Assembly: GCA_038110465.1 (NCBI GenBank)
Contig: JAYNJU010000020.1
Location: 1-9,639 of the forward strand
Length of the DNA stretch: 9,639 bases
Direction of reading: 5' to 3'
DNA from: Marisimplicoccus sp038110465
GTDB lineage: Bacteria > Bacteroidota > Bacteroidia > Flavobacteriales > Flavobacteriaceae
The notes below the pieces were generated by a model, which was not told where the DNA came from, did no database searches, and saw only the letters and a list, made by a program, of their open reading frames with translations. Shown one piece after another: positions 7,086-9,639 of the stretch (positions are counted from its first letter, which is position 1; the number at the start of each line of letters is the position of its first letter). The position numbers and the translations under genes are program-made.

Positions 7086-7113
7086 TTTAGATTTATTTAT
7101 TCTAACTTAAAAA

Positions 7114-7121
7114 CAAATATA
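7114..7121 (-). promoter_or_regulatory. Putative -7 box for the 2OG oxygenase gene
   Basis: Read leftward this is TATATTTG, an exact TAnnTTTG match, 28 bases ahead of the ATG. A TTG on the same strand (7146-7144) lies 22 bases further up, a possible -33 element inside the divergent gene. The box sits in the palindrome AAATATATTT. The opposite strand offers TATATTTA (7118-7125), one base off consensus, two bases before the divergent ATG. Confidence 0.45.
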
Positions 7122-7127
7122 TTTAAA

Positions 7128-7439
7128 ATGTCAACTTTAATTCCAAGAGGATCGATAATAGCATCTTTTATTTACGAAAAATCAAAAAATCTCATAGGAT
7201 ATGATGAAATGGATAAAATGACTTTAGATGAGGTAAATAAGAATAATGGTTATTTAGGGCATGAAGTTTATACAAAAAACAATAAAAATATTTTCATTTC
7301 TTATTGGAAAGATCATGAATCAATTGATCGATGGAGGCACAACAATTTGCATATTAAAGCAAAAAAAATGGGTCCAACATGGTATAAGTCATACAAAGTT
7401 CAAATATCTAAACTTGAATTGGATTATATTCTGGACTAG
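7128..7439 (+). CDS. ABM-type (antibiotic biosynthesis monooxygenase-like) protein
   Basis: 103-residue soluble protein of the dimeric alpha/beta-barrel (ferredoxin-like) superfamily. The C-terminal half fits the ABM/HmoA-like pattern well: FISYWKDHESIDRWRHNNLH (56-75), then AKKMGPTWYKSYKVQIS (78-94), matching the family's Y-W-x-S-x-x-x-L-x-x-W-R-x-x-x-x-H followed by G-x-x-x-W-Y-x-x-Y. Key positions are Trp60, Trp69-Arg70, His75, Trp85-Tyr86 and Tyr89. Such proteins are cofactor-free or heme-linked monooxygenases, isomerases or binding proteins, and the exact activity is open. The ATG at 7128 keeps the first strand (IIASFIYE). The divergent pairing with an Fe(II) oxygenase suggests shared control, perhaps in oxidative tailoring of one compound; that is inference. 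Confidence 0.78.
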   Translation: MSTLIPRGSIIASFIYEKSKNLIGYDEMDKMTLDEVNKNNGYLGHEVYTKNNKNIFISYWKDHESIDRWRHNNLHIKAKKMGPTWYKSYKVQISKLELDYILD

Positions 7440-7489
7440 AGAAATTTAACTTTATAATTTTCTTAAGAATAATTTCATTTATATATATA

Positions 7490-7497
7490 TAAATTTG
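7490..7497 (+). promoter_or_regulatory. Possible -7 box upstream of the microprotein set
   Basis: TAAATTTG matches TAnnTTTG exactly and lies in the 165-bp gap after the ABM-like gene. Transcription would begin near 7502, inside the dyad at 7503-7515. No clear -33 element is seen, and a hairpin follows, so the transcript could be attenuated. The local sequence is nearly all A/T, so a chance match is possible. Confidence 0.35.
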
Positions 7498-7502
7498 TTT
7501 TG

Positions 7503-7515
7503 TTGACATTGTCAA
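7503..7515. promoter_or_regulatory. 13-bp dyad, candidate operator
   Basis: TTGAC-ATT-GTCAA is a perfect inverted repeat with 5-bp arms, five bases after a -7 box. This is where a repressor site would lie. The responsible regulator, if any, is not encoded in the window. Confidence 0.3.
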
Positions 7516-7527
7516 TTCAGTTAAAGT

Positions 7528-7551
7528 AAGACCTCTATTTATAGAGGTCTT
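7528..7551 (+). terminator. Hairpin, probable terminator or attenuator
   Basis: Arms AAGACCTCT (7528-7536) and AGAGGTCTT (7543-7551) enclose a six-base loop. The sequence after it is T-rich but broken (CATATTTTATACATTTTC), with an unbroken T run only at 7571-7579. It may end the ABM-like transcript 90 bases after its stop, or act as a leader hairpin for the genes from 7605. The rest of 7440-7604 shows no gene. Confidence 0.6.
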
Positions 7552-7604
7552 CATATTTTATACATTTTCATTTTTTTTTCTAACTTAATTGAAGCTTATT
7601 AAAA

Positions 7605-7775
7605 TTGAAAGATTTATATCTAACTACGACTTTAATTGCATCATTATGCTTAAATATTCTAGGCTTAATGATGGTATTTGATTTAATTGAACACTTTATA
7701 AACCCAGTATTCGTTATTGGATTAGGTACTTTTTTGATTATATGTGTTCTAATATTGTTTTTATTAAAAAAATGA
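7605..7775 (+). CDS. Small two-helix membrane protein (56 aa)
   Basis: The frame is open from 7593. The only reasonable start near its beginning is TTG at 7605, giving 56 residues. Two hydrophobic segments are evident, about 7-25 (TTTLIASLCLNILGLMMVF) and 34-53 (PVFVIGLGTFLIICVLILFL), separated by a short acidic turn (DLIEHFIN) and ending in Lys-Lys. The TGA at 7773-7775 overlaps the ATG of the next gene (ATGA), the same coupling as in the amidase operon and the main reason to believe in it. No family is recognised. It may partner the exported protein encoded downstream. Confidence 0.55.
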   Translation: MKDLYLTTTLIASLCLNILGLMMVFDLIEHFINPVFVIGLGTFLIICVLILFLLKK

Positions 7776-8575
7776 AGAATATTTTATTAATAGTTTTTTT
7801 TAGCATAAGCATGAACACTTATAGTCAAAAATATTATGATAAAAATGACTTGAAATATTATCTTGATTTTACTCATAATCATGCAAATCTCAAGTTCCAA
7901 GACTATAAGATTGAAGGTAAATTAGAGGAAGTTAAATCTTTTTATGGAAATGTATTTACACTAATTAAGGGAGACAGCATTCATTGGCTTTTGGAACAGA
8001 ATAATAATAGAAAAGAATATTCATCTTACTTATTGATAAAAGGTGAATATGATGAAATATTAAAACTAGCAAGAAGAGGGGTTTCTAATAAAAAATTTGA
8101 GATCATAGATTCAGATATTATTTTTTCAGGATCTTTTATAGATTTTTTCAATTTTGTTGATGAAACAGAATTCGAAAAAATAAGTAGGGACAGGTTAGTA
8201 GGAACTTATTTAAGAGACTTTGGTTTTTTTGGGACACTTCCCATAAAAATTTATAGAAATAACGGTATTAATTATCAAGATCTTGATATTATTGGTAAAA
8301 TTACTTTAACGGATAAAGATGTCTTAATAGAAACTAATTTACCTACACTAACTAAGTTTGTGGGGCTATATGACTCTGAATTAAATAAAAATTTAGATTT
8401 TTTAAAACAAGGTATTGTATCAGGAAAAATAAAATTCTCTAACAATGGTGTATTTTCATTAAGTATAGATAAAGAAAAAAAAATCGGAACTCTTACTACG
8501 TTAGAATTTATTAAATCCAATGATAGTATTGCATTAAGTCAAAGAAAAACAACCACTTTCAAAATATTAGATTAA
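7772..8575 (+). CDS. Exported protein of unknown function (267 aa)
   Basis: The ATG at 7772 gives MKNILLIVFFSISMNTYSQ, a clear signal peptide with a likely cut after Ser18 (YS-Q). A start at 7742 would add ten residues ahead of that signal and is less likely. No lipobox Cys is present, so the product is probably periplasmic or secreted. The mature part is rich in Asp, Lys, Phe and Ile, with repeated beta-type stretches (DVLIETNLPTLTKFVGLY, VSGKIKFSNNGVFSLSI, KIGTLTTLEFI) suggesting an all-beta or mixed fold. Residues about 60-103 (FYGNVFTLIKGDSIHWLLEQ ... RRGVSNKKFE) resemble no motif I know. It contains no Cys. It lies between three membrane microproteins in a coupled set. Confidence 0.72.
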   Translation: MKNILLIVFFSISMNTYSQKYYDKNDLKYYLDFTHNHANLKFQDYKIEGKLEEVKSFYGNVFTLIKGDSIHWLLEQNNNRKEYSSYLLIKGEYDEILKLARRGVSNKKFEIIDSDIIFSGSFIDFFNFVDETEFEKISRDRLVGTYLRDFGFFGTLPIKIYRNNGINYQDLDIIGKITLTDKDVLIETNLPTLTKFVGLYDSELNKNLDFLKQGIVSGKIKFSNNGVFSLSIDKEKKIGTLTTLEFIKSNDSIALSQRKTTTFKILD

Positions 8576-8683
8576 ATGAGAGACTTTTTAAACTATGGAG
8601 ATTCATTAGATATAAGTTTATTAATATTTACACTTATTTTTATATTGATTTGGAAATTTTTTATTCAAAAAAGAAAACAATGA
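8576..8683 (+). CDS. Membrane microprotein (35 aa)
   Basis: The ATG directly follows the TAA of the exported protein (TAAATG). The product has a short polar N-terminus (MRDFLNYGDSLD), one helix about 13-30 (ISLLIFTLIFILIWKFFI) and a basic tail QKRKQ, so by the positive-inside rule its C-terminus should be cytoplasmic. The TGA overlaps the next ATG (ATGA). Each feature is small, but coupling on both sides with an intact frame supports translation. No known family recognised. Confidence 0.55.
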   Translation: MRDFLNYGDSLDISLLIFTLIFILIWKFFIQKRKQ

Positions 8684-8760
8684 AAGACCCTGTAAGACAA
8701 ATTAGTACTATTGTTTTAGCAATACTTTTTTTGATGGTTTTGTTAAACATTTTTTCATAA
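8680..8760 (+). CDS. Membrane microprotein (26 aa)
   Basis: The ATG (8680-8682) overlaps the TGA of the 35-aa frame. The product begins MKDPVRQIST and continues as a single helix, IVLAILFLMVLLNIF, ending in Ser. The layout of a charged, Pro-containing start followed by one helix resembles that of small subunits or assembly factors of membrane complexes, though I recognise no family. TAA is followed at once by TAG in frame. No hairpin terminator is seen before the next gene at 8813. Confidence 0.5.
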   Translation: MKDPVRQISTIVLAILFLMVLLNIFS

Positions 8761-8812
8761 TAGCTTAATAATTATTTAAACATTAATTTTAAAAAAACAA
8801 AAACAATTAATT

Positions 8813-9553
8813 ATGAAAAAAATAAATTTATTATTTACACTTTTATTTATCTCATCACTTTCAGCTCAAGTAGGTCAGTCAAGACTTTTAGAAGTTAAAG
8901 ACGGACAGATGAGCAAGTTTGTAGATGGAGTATCTAAAAAAACTAAAATGTACAATGACGCTGAAGGATCAGCAAATTTTGTAACATTTGAGATTCTTAC
9001 TGGCCAAAATGCCCAAGATTTCATTCGGGTAAGATGGATGGGAGATATTACTGAGTTAGATAATCCTGTTGATTCAGAAGAACTTGCATATTGGAACAAA
9101 AATGTAAGACCTTATTACACAGAGGGGCCTGCAAGAATTTGGTCAAGAAACGCAAATCTATCATACACACCAGAAGGAAGTGATTCTGCAGATCTAAGAA
9201 GAGTTATTTATTATAACTATAAGGATTCAGGAGAACAAGACTTTTGGAGATTTAGACAAAGAGTTAGAAAAGCAATGGAAGAAAGTGGATACAAATCTGC
9301 AATGAATGTTTTATGGTGTGCTTCAGGCTGTAATGGAAACTGGGTTCAAGTAAGATTTCATCATGATGGTTTTGCTGGTCAATCAGCGGATTATGGTGAA
9401 CCATTACAAGCTATGATTGAAAAATACAATGAATTATATGGAGAAGATGCGTATGAACAAGATAGCAATAAAGTAGATGAGTCTCTAATGCCTGAGGGAA
9501 GACGAATTAGACATCTAAGGCTAAGAAGAGATATGAGTACGTCAAATTGGTAA
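8813..9553 (+). CDS. Exported protein with two ferredoxin-like (ABM-type) halves, function unknown
   Basis: The 246-residue product starts with a signal peptide (MKKINLLFTLLFISSLSAQ, likely cut after Ala18). The mature part appears to hold two similar alpha/beta halves: 24-113 (LLEVKDGQMSKFVDGVSK ... FIRVRWMGDITELD ... ARIWSRN) and 129-238 (RRVIYYNYKDSGEQDFWRFR ... WVQVRFHHDGF ... RIRHLRLR). Each runs strand, helix, strand, strand, helix, strand, as in dimeric alpha/beta-barrel proteins, so one chain may form the barrel that others make as dimers. The second half has two Cys (169 and 173, WCASGCNGNW) that could form a disulfide after export. Codons look more GC-rich than in the upstream genes, suggesting good expression. 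The fold call is visual; no enzyme activity is assigned. Confidence 0.7.
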   Translation: MKKINLLFTLLFISSLSAQVGQSRLLEVKDGQMSKFVDGVSKKTKMYNDAEGSANFVTFEILTGQNAQDFIRVRWMGDITELDNPVDSEELAYWNKNVRPYYTEGPARIWSRNANLSYTPEGSDSADLRRVIYYNYKDSGEQDFWRFRQRVRKAMEESGYKSAMNVLWCASGCNGNWVQVRFHHDGFAGQSADYGEPLQAMIEKYNELYGEDAYEQDSNKVDESLMPEGRRIRHLRLRRDMSTSNW

Positions 9554-9571
9554 AATCAAAATCAAGTAGTT

Positions 9572-9602
9572 AAAAGACCTCTATATGAGGTCTTTTTTTT
9601 TA
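9572..9602 (+). terminator. Intrinsic terminator after the last gene
   Basis: Arms AAAAGACCTC (9572-9581) and GAGGTCTTTT (9587-9596) close on loop TATAT and run into a T tract to 9601. It begins 19 bases after the stop codon. Its core (GACCTCTAT...GAGGTC) is nearly that of the hairpin at 7528-7551. Confidence 0.92.
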
Positions 9603-9612
9603 TTTTTAATTG

Positions 9613-9639
9613 ATGCTGAAAATTTCATTTCATAAAAAA
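9613..9639 (+). CDS. Possible start of a gene running off the window
   Basis: ATG at 9613 opens a frame reading MLKISFHKK with no stop before the edge. It follows the terminator by about 10 bases. Nine codons are far too few to judge, and the ATG may be chance. Confidence 0.15.

Noticed and set aside
6817..7110. Rightward 97-aa hydrophobic frame
   Set aside because: It is antisense to the 2OG oxygenase, whose catalytic residues and length are intact, so it is a shadow.
7261..7449. Rightward 62-aa frame inside the ABM-like gene
   Set aside because: It is a shadow in another frame; the ABM motifs lie in the 7128 frame.
7742..7771. Upstream ATG for the exported 267-aa protein
   Set aside because: It would add ten residues (MCSNIVFIKK) ahead of a clear signal peptide. 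The ATG at 7772 is coupled by ATGA to the 56-aa gene.
1..9639. CRISPR array, tRNA, rRNA, insertion sequence or phage genes
   Set aside because: I saw no spaced repeats, cloverleaf, transposase motif, terminal inverted repeat or phage structural gene anywhere in the window.

Overview
This window is strongly AT-rich bacterial DNA and most likely comes from a marine flavobacterium or close relative (Bacteroidota). Four things point there: the short, Bacteroidota-type AMP nucleosidase ending in VRHLRF; A/T-rich start regions without Shine-Dalgarno motifs; -7 boxes of the TAnnTTTG type; and lipoprotein signals ending in S-C. A 100-N scaffold gap shows that it is a draft or metagenome assembly. The genus cannot be named from the sequence.

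Left part (1-1337): the end of a rightward cluster (a tiny membrane ORF and an 86-aa protein) meets a leftward pair tail to tail. The pair is AMP nucleosidase (amn) and a 73-aa protein of unknown function. The two convergent stop codons share one TTAA.

Centre (1428-6302): a tightly coupled rightward operon. In order it encodes a four-helix DUF417/YkgB-like membrane protein, a cytosolic isochorismatase-fold cysteine hydrolase, an MFS transporter, a membrane-anchored rhodanese, an exported amidase-signature lipoprotein and an NTF2/SnoaL-like lipoprotein. It closes with a strong terminator. Most junctions are ATGA or TAATG overlaps. Two amide-cleaving enzymes on opposite sides of the inner membrane, with a transporter between them, suggest uptake and breakdown of an amide compound; this is inference. 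The amidase looks split only because a 55-bp exact duplication flanks the N gap. Merging the two copies restores one 543-residue frame. The MFS gene has no ordinary start codon ahead of its first helix.

Right part (6306-9639): a leftward 2-oxoglutarate/Fe(II) oxygenase is divergent from a small ABM-type monooxygenase-like gene, with only 42 bp between them. A regulatory-looking intergenic stretch follows, holding a -7 box, a 13-bp dyad and a hairpin. Next is a coupled set of four genes: an exported 267-aa protein of unknown function with three membrane microproteins of 56, 35 and 26 residues, all short enough to be missed by routine gene callers. Last comes an exported protein that looks like two joined ferredoxin-like (ABM-type) halves, with its own terminator. 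The best candidates for an undescribed system are the microprotein set (7605-8760) and the amide operon (1428-6275).
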